Source: PALSA-612 sp963791225 (GTDB lineage: Bacteria > Actinomycetota > Thermoleophilia > Gaiellales > Gaiellaceae). Taken from it: a stretch of DNA of 64,000 nucleotides. Positions 43,832 to 52,512 of the stretch are shown piece by piece (within the stretch, counting starts at the first letter, position 1; every line of letters starts with the position of its first letter). The stretch is taken from positions 1,054,001 to 1,118,000 of the forward strand of contig CAWBRV010000008.1 in the NCBI GenBank assembly GCA_963791225.1, in the 5' to 3' direction. The translations under genes and the position numbers were made by a program. Below the pieces are notes generated by a model. The model made no database searches. It was not told the origin of the DNA and saw only the letters and a program-made list of their open reading frames with translations.

Positions 43832-43863
43832 AGGAGGGGCCCCGCAGCAACGGGGCCCCTCCT
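43832..43863 (+). terminator. Rho-independent-like terminator, 13-bp stem
   Basis: Perfect 13-bp inverted repeat, arms 43832-43844 and 43851-43863, with a 6-nt CAGCAA loop and a very GC-rich stem. It lies 34 nt after the stop of the repeat protein gene. No long T-run follows, as often seen in this GC range. The minus-strand SRPBCC gene ends just beyond it, so it may act for both directions. Confidence 0.85.
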
Positions 43864-43872
43864 CTCTTGCGT

Positions 43873-44313
43873 CTAGCCCTGCGCGACGAGGCGTTCCTCA
43901 GGAACGCCTCGTCGCGGAGTCGCTCGCGGCACGGCACTGAGTGCGCGGCGGCTTCGAGCGTCGTCCTCCGCGTATTCGCGAATCGACGCGTGCATGCCCT
44001 CCGCAAAATGCATGAGCAGCCAGCCGATCGCGCCCCAGCGCTCGGCGTCGACCGTCGTATGAACGAAGACGTGTTCCTCGCCGGCCGACTCGACGCGGGT
44101 GTCCCAGGATGCCTCTGCCGGCCCGCAGCCCACGCGCCAGGCGAGTCGGATCCGCTGCCCGCCCTCATCTCGGGCGACGATCGGCGGCGCGGCGAGCACG
44201 ATGCCGAGCGCCTCGAAGCTGCGTTCCACCGGCCCAGCGAGATCGAGCCGACGGAGAGCCTCGAGTGCGTCGGCCGGACGCGCGTCCACGCGGGTGACGA
44301 GCGACTCGGTCAT
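43873..44313 (-). CDS. SRPBCC-like small protein
   Basis: 146 aa, weakly like SRPBCC/polyketide-cyclase-type helix-grip proteins: ESLVTRVDARPADALEALRRL near the start, IRLAWRVGCGPAEASWDTRV and a C-terminal helix WLLMHFAEGMHASIREYAEDD. A natural end seems to follow near residue 125; the last 20 residues are encoded by a 33-nt palindrome and look added on. Overlaps the upstream cupin gene by 4 nt and is probably co-transcribed. Ligand unknown. Regulated perhaps by the divergent TetR gene. Confidence 0.6.
   Translation of the reverse strand: MTESLVTRVDARPADALEALRRLDLAGPVERSFEALGIVLAAPPIVARDEGGQRIRLAWRVGCGPAEASWDTRVESAGEEHVFVHTTVDAERWGAIGWLLMHFAEGMHASIREYAEDDARSRRALSAVPRATPRRGVPEERLVAQG
43883..43915. 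repeat. 33-nt near-perfect palindrome at a gene end
   Basis: Arms 43883-43898 and 43900-43915 are exact inverted repeats around one central base; position 43882 pairs with 43916 too, making 17 bp. It sits inside the last codons of the SRPBCC gene and 20 nt beyond the terminator hairpin of the plus-strand gene. As RNA or cruciform it would be very stable, and could end transcription from the right or be a mobile REP-like unit. No second copy was found by eye. Confidence 0.7.
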
Positions 44314-44756
44314 CGGGCTTCGCGCGGGTGAGGCCCCACGACCTCCATGCCGAACTCGGCCAGCGCCCGTCCGGCTTCCTCCGGTGTCTTCGGCCCGAGC
44401 TCGAACATCCGCTCGAACCCACCCGGCGTGTTGAAGACGACGAAGCGTGCGGTCGGGGCCAGGATCTCGAACGTGTGCGGGATGCCCCGCGGGAACGAGA
44501 CGAATGAGTTCGGGACGCCGTGGAAGACCTCGTCACCGACGTGGAAGTCAATCTCGCCGTCGAGCAGGTAGAACCACTCGTCCTCACGGCCGTGCACGTG
44601 CAGCGGCGGTTCGTCACCGGGGCTCATCAGGCACTCGACGGCACCGATCCCGGGGTCGGATGCCTTCAGCGTGATGCCGGCTGAGAACCACGCCATCTTC
44701 TCTCCTTCGCCGGGGCCGAGAGCGTAGGGGGTGCCGGTCTCGAGCTGTGCTGTCAT
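44310..44756 (-). CDS. Cupin-domain protein
   Basis: 148 aa. Single cupin: MSPGDEPPLHVHGREDEWFYLLDGEIDFHVGDE (His, His and Glu ligands) and FVSFPRGIPHTFEIL with the late His. The C-terminus GFERMFELGPKTPEEAGRALAEFG resembles quercetin-dioxygenase-like cupins. ATG with AAAGGAG upstream. First gene of a unit with the SRPBCC-like gene. Divergent from TetR with a palindrome between, so probably under its control. Reaction unknown. Confidence 0.85.
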   Translation of the reverse strand: MTAQLETGTPYALGPGEGEKMAWFSAGITLKASDPGIGAVECLMSPGDEPPLHVHGREDEWFYLLDGEIDFHVGDEVFHGVPNSFVSFPRGIPHTFEILAPTARFVVFNTPGGFERMFELGPKTPEEAGRALAEFGMEVVGPHPREAR

Positions 44757-44787
44757 GACGACTCCTTTCTGAAACGGATGTCTTGTT

Positions 44788-44805
44788 GTGAGAGTTGCGT
44801 CTCAC
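44788..44805. promoter_or_regulatory. Palindromic TetR operator candidate
   Basis: GTGAGA (44788-44793) and TCTCAC (44800-44805) form a perfect 6-bp inverted repeat around a 6-nt centre, placed between the cupin and TetR start codons (44756 and 44834). Size and position fit a TetR dimer site controlling both genes. No experimental support is visible. Confidence 0.5.
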
Positions 44806-44833
44806 CATGAGATTGCCGTATTATGCAAACACG

Positions 44834-45427
44834 ATGGCTGCCCGTCAAGCAAAACCTTCGGGACGCGAGCGACAGAAGAATCGCACCCGGCGCGCACTCG
44901 TCGACGCGGCCACTGCCATGGTGCGCGATGGGCGGACGCCGACGATCGCAGAGGCGGCGGAGGCCGCAGAGGTCTCCCGTGCCACGGCCTATCGCTACTT
45001 CCCCACACAGGAGATGCTGCTCGCGGAAGTGGCGCTCTTCGCAGCAGGCGGCCCGCTCGTCGACCTCTCCGAGGACGAAGGCCTTCCGACGCCGGAGGCC
45101 GTGGGCCGACTCGTCCGCCGTGTGGCCGAGTGGGCGTACGACAACGAGCAGCCGTTGCGCACCCTCCTGCGGCTCTCGCTCGATCCCGCCTCGGGCGTGA
45201 CTCGACCCGGCCATCGCGTCGGCTGGATCCCGGACGCGCTCGCTCCGGTGCGTGACCGGATCGACCCGGAGACGTACGGCAGGCTCGCTGCCTCACTGAC
45301 CCTGCTCATGGGGATCGACCCGGTCGTCGTGATGACAGACATCGCCGGCATCTCGCGCAGGCAGGCGCTCGACTCGCTCGAGTGGAGCGCCCGCTCGCTC
45401 GTCGACGCGGCGCTGCGCGCGACGTAG
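44834..45427 (+). CDS. TetR-family transcriptional regulator
   Basis: 197 aa from ATG at 44834. N-terminal HTH: RERQKNRTRRALVDAATAMVRDGRTPTIAEAAEAAEVSRATAYRYFPTQEMLLAEV, the typical TetR sequence with recognition helix ending AYRYF. A helical ligand domain fills the rest. An upstream in-frame ATG at 44795 is less likely because it lies inside the candidate operator. Probably represses its own gene and the cupin/SRPBCC unit. Effector unknown. Confidence 0.88.
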   Translation: MAARQAKPSGRERQKNRTRRALVDAATAMVRDGRTPTIAEAAEAAEVSRATAYRYFPTQEMLLAEVALFAAGGPLVDLSEDEGLPTPEAVGRLVRRVAEWAYDNEQPLRTLLRLSLDPASGVTRPGHRVGWIPDALAPVRDRIDPETYGRLAASLTLLMGIDPVVVMTDIAGISRRQALDSLEWSARSLVDAALRAT

Positions 45428-45437
45428 AGCCCTACCC

Positions 45438-45974
45438 TTATGTGTCCGCCGGGCCCGGGCGGCGCTGCGATGGCTCCTGTGCGCTACCGGGCTGCGGCTG
45501 CGGTGCCCGGACGCGCCGCCTCAGGAGATGCGCCAGGTAGATCACGATCAGGACGTTGAGCGCCAGTCCGCCCGCCTTCCAGACGGTCGGGTTCCGTACG
45601 AGCTCGTAGAGCTCCCACGGGATCAGCAGCGCGGTCGCGGTCACCGTCAGGTATTCGGCCCAGAGTTGGTCGAGCCAGAGGCCGACTCCCTCGACCAGTT
45701 CGAGCACGCCGTAGCCGAGAGCGGCGGCGGCGACGATGCGGACCTGCGAGGCGTGGAGATTGTGGAGGTACGCGACGACCCGGTGCAGGAGCGGCCGCCG
45801 CGGATCGAGCTCGATATCGCGCATGATCCGGTCGGCCACTCGGCCCAGGTCGCTGCCGAGGTGGGAGAGCAGGTAGATCCCGGCGGCGAGCAGGATCAGC
45901 CCGCGCACCATCCGCTCGAGCGCGATCAGCCGGAGTACGCGGCGACTGCGCGGGGGATCGGCGGCTCCGGTCAC
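45438..45974 (-). CDS. DUF2127-like membrane protein
   Basis: 178 aa with three to four helices: RMVRGLILLAAGIYLLSHLG, VRIVAAAALGYGVLELVEGVGLWL, EYLTVTATALLIPWELYELV and KAGGLALNVLIVIYLAHLL. The LR-x-IALER start and the E-x-x-GLW and LLIPWExYEL motifs are those of DUF2127 proteins. Function unknown. Cytoplasmic basic C-terminus. No operon partner; it converges on the TetR gene with 10 nt between. Confidence 0.85.
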   Translation of the reverse strand: MTGAADPPRSRRVLRLIALERMVRGLILLAAGIYLLSHLGSDLGRVADRIMRDIELDPRRPLLHRVVAYLHNLHASQVRIVAAAALGYGVLELVEGVGLWLDQLWAEYLTVTATALLIPWELYELVRNPTVWKAGGLALNVLIVIYLAHLLRRRVRAPQPQPGSAQEPSQRRPGPADT

Positions 45975-46120
45975 TGCAGGAGCCTACGCCCGGTCGGATC
46001 GTGATCGCAGGAGTCGAGAAGCTGCTGACCAAGCGCCCTGGACAGGCGGCGTAGCGGAGGATTGAACTCCTCATCGATCCGGGTATCTCCCGGCCGACAG
46101 CTCGAACCGGAGGAGGAACG

Positions 46121-46396
46121 ATGGCGTTCATCATGACCCGCATCCAGGTCGGCGACTACGACGCGTGGAAGCCGAACTTCGATAAGGACGTCCCGCAGAC
46201 GAGGCGCGACGCGAAGGGCTACCGGATCTACCGCAGCGTCGACGATCCGAACCAGGTGTTCATCCAGGTCGAGTTTGGCTCGGCCGACGACGCCAGGGCC
46301 GGGCGCGAGCGGTTGCTCGCGTCGGGGGTGCTCGACCGCTTCGCGGACAAGTCCGGCCCGACCGTGGTCGAGGTCGAGGAGGAGATCGTCTACTAG
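46121..46396 (+). CDS. Antibiotic-biosynthesis-monooxygenase-fold (ABM-like) protein
   Basis: 91 aa. Ferredoxin-like alpha/beta dimer fold: AFIMTRIQVGDYDAWKPNFD, GYRIYRSVDDPNQVFIQVEFGS and DDARAGRERLLASGVLDRFAD. Typical of small ABM-type or cyclase-like proteins that shape reactive intermediates, but most have unknown substrates. ATG with GGAGGAGG upstream. Lies alone between the DUF2127 and YceH-like genes. Confidence 0.72.
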   Translation: MAFIMTRIQVGDYDAWKPNFDKDVPQTRRDAKGYRIYRSVDDPNQVFIQVEFGSADDARAGRERLLASGVLDRFADKSGPTVVEVEEEIVY

Positions 46397-46469
46397 CTAC
46401 CGAAGCGCTCGGCCCTTTCAGTTGAATCCGCCTGCGTGAGATGGGACCCGCGCGACTAGGCTGCGAGCC

Positions 46470-47072
46470 ATGGATGCAGACGCCGTCGAGATCCGTGTCC
46501 TCGGCTGCCTGATCGAGAAGCAGCGCACGACGCCCGACGTCTACCCGCTGTCGCTGAATGCGCTCCGGCTCGCCTGCAACCAGTCCACCAACCGCGATCC
46601 CGTGGTCGAGTACGACGAGCCGACGATCAGGCAGGCACTCGAACGGCTCGATCGCAAGCGCTGGGCAAGGCTCGCGAGCGGCGCCGGCAGCCGCGCGGCC
46701 AAGTACCGCCATCTGCTCGACGAGACGCTCGTGCTCGACGGCCCGGCGATCTCGCTGCTCGCCGTGCTGATGCTTCGCGGCCCGCAGACGCCGGGCGAGC
46801 TCAAGCAGCGCACGGAGCGACTGCACCGGTTCGACTCGCCGGCCGAGATCGAGGCGACGCTGCAGCACCTCGCCGAGCGTGAGCTCGTCCGGAGGCTCGG
46901 CCGGCGCCCCGGCCAGAAGGAAGATCGCTGGGAGCAGCTCCTCGGCTCGCACGACGACGACTCATCTGCCGAGACGTTTGCGCCGCCGCCACGCGACTCG
47001 CTGGAAGAGCGCGTGGCGGCGCTCGAACGCCAGGTGGCCGAGCTCCTGGAGCGGCTTCGCCTAACGGGTTAG
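46470..47072 (+). CDS. YceH/DUF480-family protein
   Basis: 200 aa. Two winged-helix halves: ADAVEIRVLGCLIEKQRTTPDVYPLSLNALRLACNQSTNRDPVV and a second with LLAVLMLRGPQTPGELKQRTERLHRF. The IEKQRTTPDxYPLSLNALxxACNQ sequence is diagnostic of DUF480. A coiled C-terminus (LEERVAALERQVAELLERL) follows. The role is unknown, though DNA binding is likely. ATG at 46470. Monocistronic by position. Confidence 0.93.
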   Translation: MDADAVEIRVLGCLIEKQRTTPDVYPLSLNALRLACNQSTNRDPVVEYDEPTIRQALERLDRKRWARLASGAGSRAAKYRHLLDETLVLDGPAISLLAVLMLRGPQTPGELKQRTERLHRFDSPAEIEATLQHLAERELVRRLGRRPGQKEDRWEQLLGSHDDDSSAETFAPPPRDSLEERVAALERQVAELLERLRLTG

Positions 47073-47148
47073 GGGGCTCCGGCGCCGACATTACGGCCGG
47101 GCTCTCGACGGACCAATACGCCGGCGTGCCAGGTCTTAGGATCGCGGC

Positions 47149-48053
47149 GTGGAGCGAGACGAGGACATCCGTGCTGCGTGTTTCGCGCGACTCGCAGTTC
47201 TCCAGGCGCGATACGGCGACGAACTCCCGTATCGGACGGTTCTCAGCGAGGGGTTTCCGTTTCGCGGCCGGCGCGTTCCATTTTTGAACCGACAGAAGGG
47301 CATCTTTCGCGCTGCCGCCCAGGCGCGGCCCAGCGGCTCTCGCGATCCAGACGTCTCACGATTCGCCCTACGACGATGCCGAGGCCGCCGACGGCTCGTT
47401 CAGCTACGCGTACAGAGCGGGCGACGTCAACCAGGCGGACAATCGCGCCCTACGTGCTGCGGCGGCGCTCCGAACTCCGCTCGTGTACTTCTTTCTCGAC
47501 TCGGCCGGGTATCTATGAGCCCTTCTACCCGTGCTTCGTGACGGCCGACGGTCCAGTGACTCGGTTCGTCCAAGTCTCGAAGGGCGCGATGCGTGGGCCT
47601 CTGGACGAGCAAGAGCCGATCCTGCCGCTCGACCCGATCGAGCGACGCTACGCAAATCGCGAGGTGAAGGTGCGGATGCACCAAGGACGCTTCCGCGGGC
47701 TCGTGATCCCCGCCTATCGAGACCAGTGTGCGATCTGCAGGCTCAAGGAAGTCCGGCTACTCGACGCTGCGCACATCGTCGGGGATCTCGAGCCGACCGG
47801 CACGCCCGAGGTTCCGAACGGGCTGAGCCTCTGCTCGATTCATCATCGAGCCTTCGATCAGGATCTTGTTGGCATCTCGCCCGACTATGTCGTTCACGTC
47901 GCCGGTCGGCTCCTCGATGACGATGACGGCCCGATGCTCGACGTGTTGAAGGGATTCCAGGGTCGTGCGATCGAGCTTCCACGCAGGAGCGCGTTGCATC
48001 CGGATCGAGAGCGACTAGCCGTTCGCTTCGAACGGTTCGAGTCCGCGGCCTGA
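47149..48053 (+). CDS. HNH endonuclease with two frame breaks
   Basis: About 300 aa if slips near 47325 and 47505 are repaired. Start ERDEDIRAACFARLAVLQARYGDELPY; middle TSHDSPYDDAEAADGSFSYAYRAGD; end ITLLDAAHI-type HNH: CAICRLKEVRLLDAAHIVGD, NGLSLCSIHHRAFD, with the second Cys pair for zinc. The family occurs in defence islands and cuts DNA. All three frames are stop-free and conserved, so the slips may be assembly errors; if real, the gene is dead. Start GTG at 47149. No methylase is adjacent. Confidence 0.75.
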
Positions 48054-48123
48054 GGGCTCGACGTCGACGCAGGCGCTGCTTCGGCCACGGCGGGGAGTCC
48101 TATTGCGTTGGCGACGTGCCGGT

Positions 48124-49590
48124 TCAGGTGCCGACGCCGGCGACGAGCACGTACTTCACGTCCAGGTACTCGTCGATCCCGACCGAGCCGCCCTCGCGGC
48201 CGTAGCCGGACTCCTTGACGCCGCCGAAGGGGGCGTTGGCGGCGCTGATGATCCCCGCGTTCGCGCCGACGATACCGTAGTCGAGCTTCTCCGCCACACG
48301 CAGGAGGCGCGCGTAGTCGCGCGTGTGGAAGTAGGCGCAGAGCCCGTAGACCGAGTCGTTCGCAAGGCGGATCGCCTCCTCTTCCGTCTCGAAGCGCGAG
48401 ATGCCGGCGACCGGGCCGAACGTTTCCTCGGAGCAGATGAGCATGTCCGGAGTGACGCCCTCGAGCACCGTCGGCGCGAAGAAGGAGCCGCGCGCGAACT
48501 CGCCGTCCGTGAGCCGCTCGCCGCCCGTGACGAGGTGCGCGCCCTTCGCGACCGCGTCCTGGACGTGCTCCTCGGCCTTGTCGACGCCGGCGTCGTTGAT
48601 CAGCGGGCCGATCGTGACGCCGGGAGCGTCGCCAGGGCCGACCACCATCCGCGTCACCTTCTCGGCGACGCGCGCGACGAACTCGTCGTAGACGCCGCTC
48701 TGGACGTAGGTGCGGTTGGCGCAGACGCAGGTCTGGCCGGCGTTGCGGAACTTCGAGGCGATCAGGCCGTCGACGGCCTCGTCGAGGTCGGCGTCGTCGA
48801 AGATCAGGTAGGGCGCGTGGCCGCCGAGCTCGAGCGACAGCCGCTTCACCTGGTTCGCGGAGAGCCGGATCAGCTCCTTGCCGACCTCGGTCGAGCCGGT
48901 GAACGAGACCTTGCGCACGCGCGGGTCGGAGAAGATCGTCTCGGCGACCATCCCGGACGAGCGCGAGGTGACGAGATTGACGACGCCCGGAGGCGCGCCT
49001 GCGTCCTCGATCGCGCGCAGGACGAGCGCGGCGGTGAGCGGCGTGGCGCTGGCGGGCTTGACGACGCTCGTGCAGCCCGCGGCCATCGCCGGCCCGAGCT
49101 TGCGTGTCATCATCGCGGCCGGGAAGTTCCACGGCGTGATCGCGGCGACGACTCCGACCGGCTGGCGCAGCACGAGGACACGGTTCGCCGGGTTGTTGGC
49201 GAGCGCTACCTGTCCGTAGACGCGCTCGGCCTCGCCGCCGAACCACTCGAAGAAGCTGGCCGCGTAGTCGACCTCGCCCGCCGCCTCGGCGAGCGGCTTG
49301 CCCTGCTCGGCGGTCATCACCGCGGCGATCTCGTCCTTGCGCTCGCGGATGACGTCGGCCGCGCGGCGGAGAATGCGGGCGCGCTCGATCGCGGCCAGCG
49401 ACTTCCAGCCGTCGAGTGCACCGGCGGCCGCGTCGATCGCCGCCTGCACGTCCTCCTGCGCGCCGTCGGGCATGCTGCCGACGATCTCGCCGGTCGCCGG
49501 GTTGGTCACGTCGAAGCGCTCCTCGGACGCGGCCGCGACCCACTCGCCGCCGATCAGAAGTTGCTCGTCCTTGCCGGTCACGACTGCCAT
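48124..49590 (-). CDS. gabD: Succinate-semialdehyde dehydrogenase-like ALDH
   Basis: About 488 aa. NAD(P)-dependent aldehyde dehydrogenase: ITPWNFPAAMMTRKLGPAMAAG, FTGSTEVGKEL, ELGGHAPYLIF with the general base Glu, and catalytic Cys in RNAGQTCVCANR. EETFGPVAGI near the C-terminus is typical of succinate-semialdehyde dehydrogenases. It converts succinate semialdehyde to succinate. Divergent from a 4-aminobutyrate aminotransferase gene 67 nt away, which strongly supports a GABA shunt. ATG at 49590 is preferred over 49599 by its GGGGAG site. Confidence 0.88.
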   Translation of the reverse strand: MAVVTGKDEQLLIGGEWVAAASEERFDVTNPATGEIVGSMPDGAQEDVQAAIDAAAGALDGWKSLAAIERARILRRAADVIRERKDEIAAVMTAEQGKPLAEAAGEVDYAASFFEWFGGEAERVYGQVALANNPANRVLVLRQPVGVVAAITPWNFPAAMMTRKLGPAMAAGCTSVVKPASATPLTAALVLRAIEDAGAPPGVVNLVTSRSSGMVAETIFSDPRVRKVSFTGSTEVGKELIRLSANQVKRLSLELGGHAPYLIFDDADLDEAVDGLIASKFRNAGQTCVCANRTYVQSGVYDEFVARVAEKVTRMVVGPGDAPGVTIGPLINDAGVDKAEEHVQDAVAKGAHLVTGGERLTDGEFARGSFFAPTVLEGVTPDMLICSEETFGPVAGISRFETEEEAIRLANDSVYGLCAYFHTRDYARLLRVAEKLDYGIVGANAGIISAANAPFGGVKESGYGREGGSVGIDEYLDVKYVLVAGVGT

Positions 49591-49657
49591 CGCTCGCATC
49601 TCCCCGCTCGTCGTTTTCTCGACCCCGAGGCTAGCGAATCGCGTTTACCCTGCAAGC

Positions 49658-50953
49658 ATGGCGACGACGAAGGGCACCGAAACCGAGCGCGTGCTGGCCG
49701 AGCGATCGCGCTACGTCGCGCGCGGCGTCGCCGCCGCTGCGGTCGTCGTCGCCCGCGCCGAAGGCGCGCGGATCTGGGACGTCGACGGCAAGAGCTACGT
49801 CGACTTCGCCGGCGGTATCGGCTGCCAGAACACGGGCCACGGCTTCCCGGCCGCGGTCGCGGCGATCCACGAGCAGGTCGACCGCTACCTGCACCAGTGC
49901 TTCATGGTCGGCACCTACGAGCCGTACATCGAGGTCTGCCGCCGGCTCGCCGAGCTGTCCCCGTGCGGGGACGGCGAGCAGCGCAGCGTGCTCGTCAACT
50001 CGGGCGCCGAGGCGGTCGAGAACGCGGTCAAGATCGCGCGTGTCGCGACCGGCAGGCCCGCGGTCGTCGTCTTCGACTACGCCTTCCACGGCCGGACGCT
50101 GCTGACGATGACGATGACGAGCAAGGTCGCGCCGTACAAGCTCGGCTTCGGCCCGTTCGCGCCCGAGGTCTACCGCGCGCCGGCGCCGTACCCGTATCGC
50201 GGCGTCGACACCGACGCGGCGATCGAGGCGCTCGAGCACCTGTTCAAGGGCGAGGTCGACCCCGGCTCGGTCGCGTGTGTCGTGCTCGAGACGGTTCAGG
50301 GCGAGGGCGGCTTCATCCCGATGCCGGCCGACTTTCTCGGGCGGCTCTCCGCGCTCACAAGCGAGCACGGAATCCTCTTCGTCGCCGACGAGATCCAGTC
50401 CGGGATCGGCCGCACCGGGCCTGTCTGGGCGATCGAGCACTCGGGCGTCACGCCCGACCTCGTCGTCTCCGGCAAGTCGCTCGGCGGCGGACTGCCGCTC
50501 GCGGGGGTCACGGGACGGGCCGACGTCGTCGACTCGGTGCCGCCCGGCGGGCTCGGGGGCACGTTCGGCGGGAACCCGGTCGCCTGCGCCGCCGCGCTCG
50601 CCGTGCTCGACGAGGTGGCGACGCCGGAGTTCCGCACGCGGGCCGAGGCGCTCGGGACGGAGATTCGCGCCCGGCTCGATGCCATCGCCGAACGGGTGCC
50701 GCAGGTCGGCGAGGTACGCGGGCTCGGGCCGATGCTGGCGCTGGAGCTCGTGTCCGACCCGCAGAGCAAGGCGCCCGCCGCCGACCTGGCCAAGCGCACG
50801 ACGGAGATCGCCCGCGAGCGCGGGCTGATGCTGCTCGCCTGCGGGCTCTACTCCAACGTGATCCGCGTACTCGTGCCGATCCTGGCCGACGAGGCAGACG
50901 TCGAGGAAGGGCTCGCCCTGCTCGAGGAGTCGCTCAGGGCCGCAACCGCCTGA
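49658..50953 (+). CDS. gabT: 4-aminobutyrate aminotransferase
   Basis: 431 aa, PLP-dependent class III aminotransferase. NSGAEAVENAVKIAR, the HGRTLLTMTMTSK segment, VLETVQGEGGFIP, FVADEIQSGIGRTG (PLP aspartate), and the Lys of VVSGKSLGGGLPL. It moves the amino group of GABA to 2-oxoglutarate, giving succinate semialdehyde for the divergent dehydrogenase. ATG at 49658. A related omega-aminotransferase cannot be excluded, but the neighbour makes GABA the best guess. Confidence 0.9.
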   Translation: MATTKGTETERVLAERSRYVARGVAAAAVVVARAEGARIWDVDGKSYVDFAGGIGCQNTGHGFPAAVAAIHEQVDRYLHQCFMVGTYEPYIEVCRRLAELSPCGDGEQRSVLVNSGAEAVENAVKIARVATGRPAVVVFDYAFHGRTLLTMTMTSKVAPYKLGFGPFAPEVYRAPAPYPYRGVDTDAAIEALEHLFKGEVDPGSVACVVLETVQGEGGFIPMPADFLGRLSALTSEHGILFVADEIQSGIGRTGPVWAIEHSGVTPDLVVSGKSLGGGLPLAGVTGRADVVDSVPPGGLGGTFGGNPVACAAALAVLDEVATPEFRTRAEALGTEIRARLDAIAERVPQVGEVRGLGPMLALELVSDPQSKAPAADLAKRTTEIARERGLMLLACGLYSNVIRVLVPILADEADVEEGLALLEESLRAATA

Positions 50954-50991
50954 GACGGGAACCAACCGGCCCGATCCGGTGTAGGAACGCC

Positions 50992-51468
50992 ATGGTCAGG
51001 ACACTCGCAGCGATCGCCCTCGCCTTCACCGTCGCCTCGCTCGCGCTCGCGGGGGGGACCATCGCGGCGTCCACTTCCTCCTCGTGCAAGGTCACGCTCG
51101 CGAACGGCCGCACGCCGCCGGGCGAGAAGAAGAGCAACCTCTGGCACGGCAACGGGAAGCTCTTCGTCGTCCTCTGGCCGAAGGGCATCGCCTTCGCGAC
51201 GAAGGACCAGCTCGAGCCGAACGGTGCGATCGACATGAAGTTCCCCTGGTGGCGTGTCGCGCACGGGCAGCTGAGGATCACCGGCCGCCGGCTGGACGCG
51301 CAGGCGAAGCCCGCCGGGAGCATCGTCCCGGACGGCTACGGGCCCTGGGGCTTCCAGTCGAGCGCGGTCGTCTTCCCGACGGCGGGCTGCTGGAGCGTGA
51401 CGGGCAGGGCCGGCAAGGCCACGCTGACGTTCGTCACCCGCGTGGTCGCGCCGACGCCGAAGCGCTAG
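50992..51468 (+). CDS. Exported protein of unknown function
   Basis: 158 aa. Signal peptide at 1-25 (LAAIALAFTVASLALAGGT), then a single globular domain with two cysteines (SSCKVTLANGRTPP and AGCWSVTGRAGKATLTF) that could form a disulfide. Aromatic motifs NLWHGNGKLFVVLWPKG and WGFQSSAVVF suggest a beta-sandwich fold. No family recognised. ATG at 50992. Convergent with the CGNR gene, overlapping by 35 nt. Confidence 0.65.
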   Translation: MVRTLAAIALAFTVASLALAGGTIAASTSSSCKVTLANGRTPPGEKKSNLWHGNGKLFVVLWPKGIAFATKDQLEPNGAIDMKFPWWRVAHGQLRITGRRLDAQAKPAGSIVPDGYGPWGFQSSAVVFPTAGCWSVTGRAGKATLTFVTRVVAPTPKR

Positions 51469-51868
51469 CGCGTCGTGCCGCGTATCGGGCGACGCGGGCG
51501 CGGTTCGCGCACGCGTCGGAGCAGTACTCGCGGCGCTTGCCCGCGACGAAGAAGTGGACGCACCGGGGGTTGCCGCAGCGATACACGCCTCCTGTCGCGA
51601 CCAGCTCGACAGCCGTCCGCGCCGCCTCCGCCGCGGCCTCCTCGGCCGCGAGCGCCGGACCCGCCGCGTCCCAGGTGAGACGCGGCGCTCGCGCGAGACC
51701 GTTCACGAACTCGATGGCTGCGCGCGAAGGCACCGTCCCGGCCGCCGCGGCGTCGAACAGCTCGCGGACCGCGTCGCGGAGCGGGTGCAGACCGAGCCCG
51801 GGGTCGAGGGTGTCGACGATCTTGCTGCCGCCCCGGACGAGGGAGTTCGCCAGCTCGAGCGCGTTCAC
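51434..51868 (-). CDS. CGNR zinc-finger regulator
   Basis: 144 aa. The N-terminal part (ELANSLVRGGSKIVDTLDPG) is the ABATE-like domain, and the C-terminus is the CGNR zinc finger: CGNPRCVHFFVAGKRREYCSDACANRARVARY, with four zinc cysteines and the basic helix. These proteins are transcription regulators common in Actinobacteria. GTG at 51868 overlaps the MOSC stop by 4 nt (GTGA), so both are one operon. It may bind the palindrome at 52512-52530 and control itself. Confidence 0.87.
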   Translation of the reverse strand: MNALELANSLVRGGSKIVDTLDPGLGLHPLRDAVRELFDAAAAGTVPSRAAIEFVNGLARAPRLTWDAAGPALAAEEAAAEAARTAVELVATGGVYRCGNPRCVHFFVAGKRREYCSDACANRARVARYAARRASASASARPRG

Positions 51869-52512
51869 GGCAGGAGCTCGACCGGGTCGCCGACCGCGAT
51901 CCGGCCCGGTGTCTCGACCCGACAGTCGAGCGCGGTCCGCCCGTCGAAGTCGTCGACGATCCGCTGCAGCACGCTCCGGTCCTGCTCGATCGTGTCGGGG
52001 TCGAAGGTCGTCATCACGCAGCGCGGCCGGAGCCTGACGACCTCGATCACGGCCTGGCCGACGAGCAGCCGATGCCCGGGCCACTCGCGCTCGGCGAGCC
52101 CTTCGACGTCCGCGACGGCGATGTTGGGGCGAAGCCGGCGGCCGTCGATGCCGAGCGCGGCGATCGCTCCGTCCGTGGCGATCGAGAGCGGGAGCACGTC
52201 GAAGCGGTCGAGCCCCTCGTAGCGCTCGAGTTCGACGTCCGCCCCGGTGGCCTCGCGGACGGCGCGCAACGAGGCAGGGTCGCGCCACGGGCGGCCGTTG
52301 ATCAGCGGCTCCCCGTCCGGTGCGAGCGTGCCGGCGAGCGCCAGCAGGCGCGGGCGGATCCGGGACGTGACGACGCGCCCGTCCGCTGTCCGCACGTGCA
52401 CGACCCGGTCGCCGGGGATGCCTTCGTGGGAGAGCTCCGCGTTGTCGAGCTGTTCGCCGCGCAGCGACTTGACCGGGTAGCGCCAGATCTCGGCAACCTC
52501 CACGATAAACAC
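51865..52512 (-). CDS. MOSC-domain protein
   Basis: 215 aa. N-terminal MOSC beta-barrel: EVAEIWRYPVKSLRGEQLDNAEL and the sulfur-carrier region LRPRCVMTTFDPDT with the reactive Cys. Related to the C-terminal domain of molybdenum cofactor sulfurase and YiiM/YcbX proteins, which act on N-hydroxylated substrates or transfer sulfur. The GTG start lies at the edge of a palindrome, suggesting a very short leader. Operon with the CGNR regulator. Confidence 0.87.
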   Translation of the reverse strand: MFIVEVAEIWRYPVKSLRGEQLDNAELSHEGIPGDRVVHVRTADGRVVTSRIRPRLLALAGTLAPDGEPLINGRPWRDPASLRAVREATGADVELERYEGLDRFDVLPLSIATDGAIAALGIDGRRLRPNIAVADVEGLAEREWPGHRLLVGQAVIEVVRLRPRCVMTTFDPDTIEQDRSVLQRIVDDFDGRTALDCRVETPGRIAVGDPVELLP

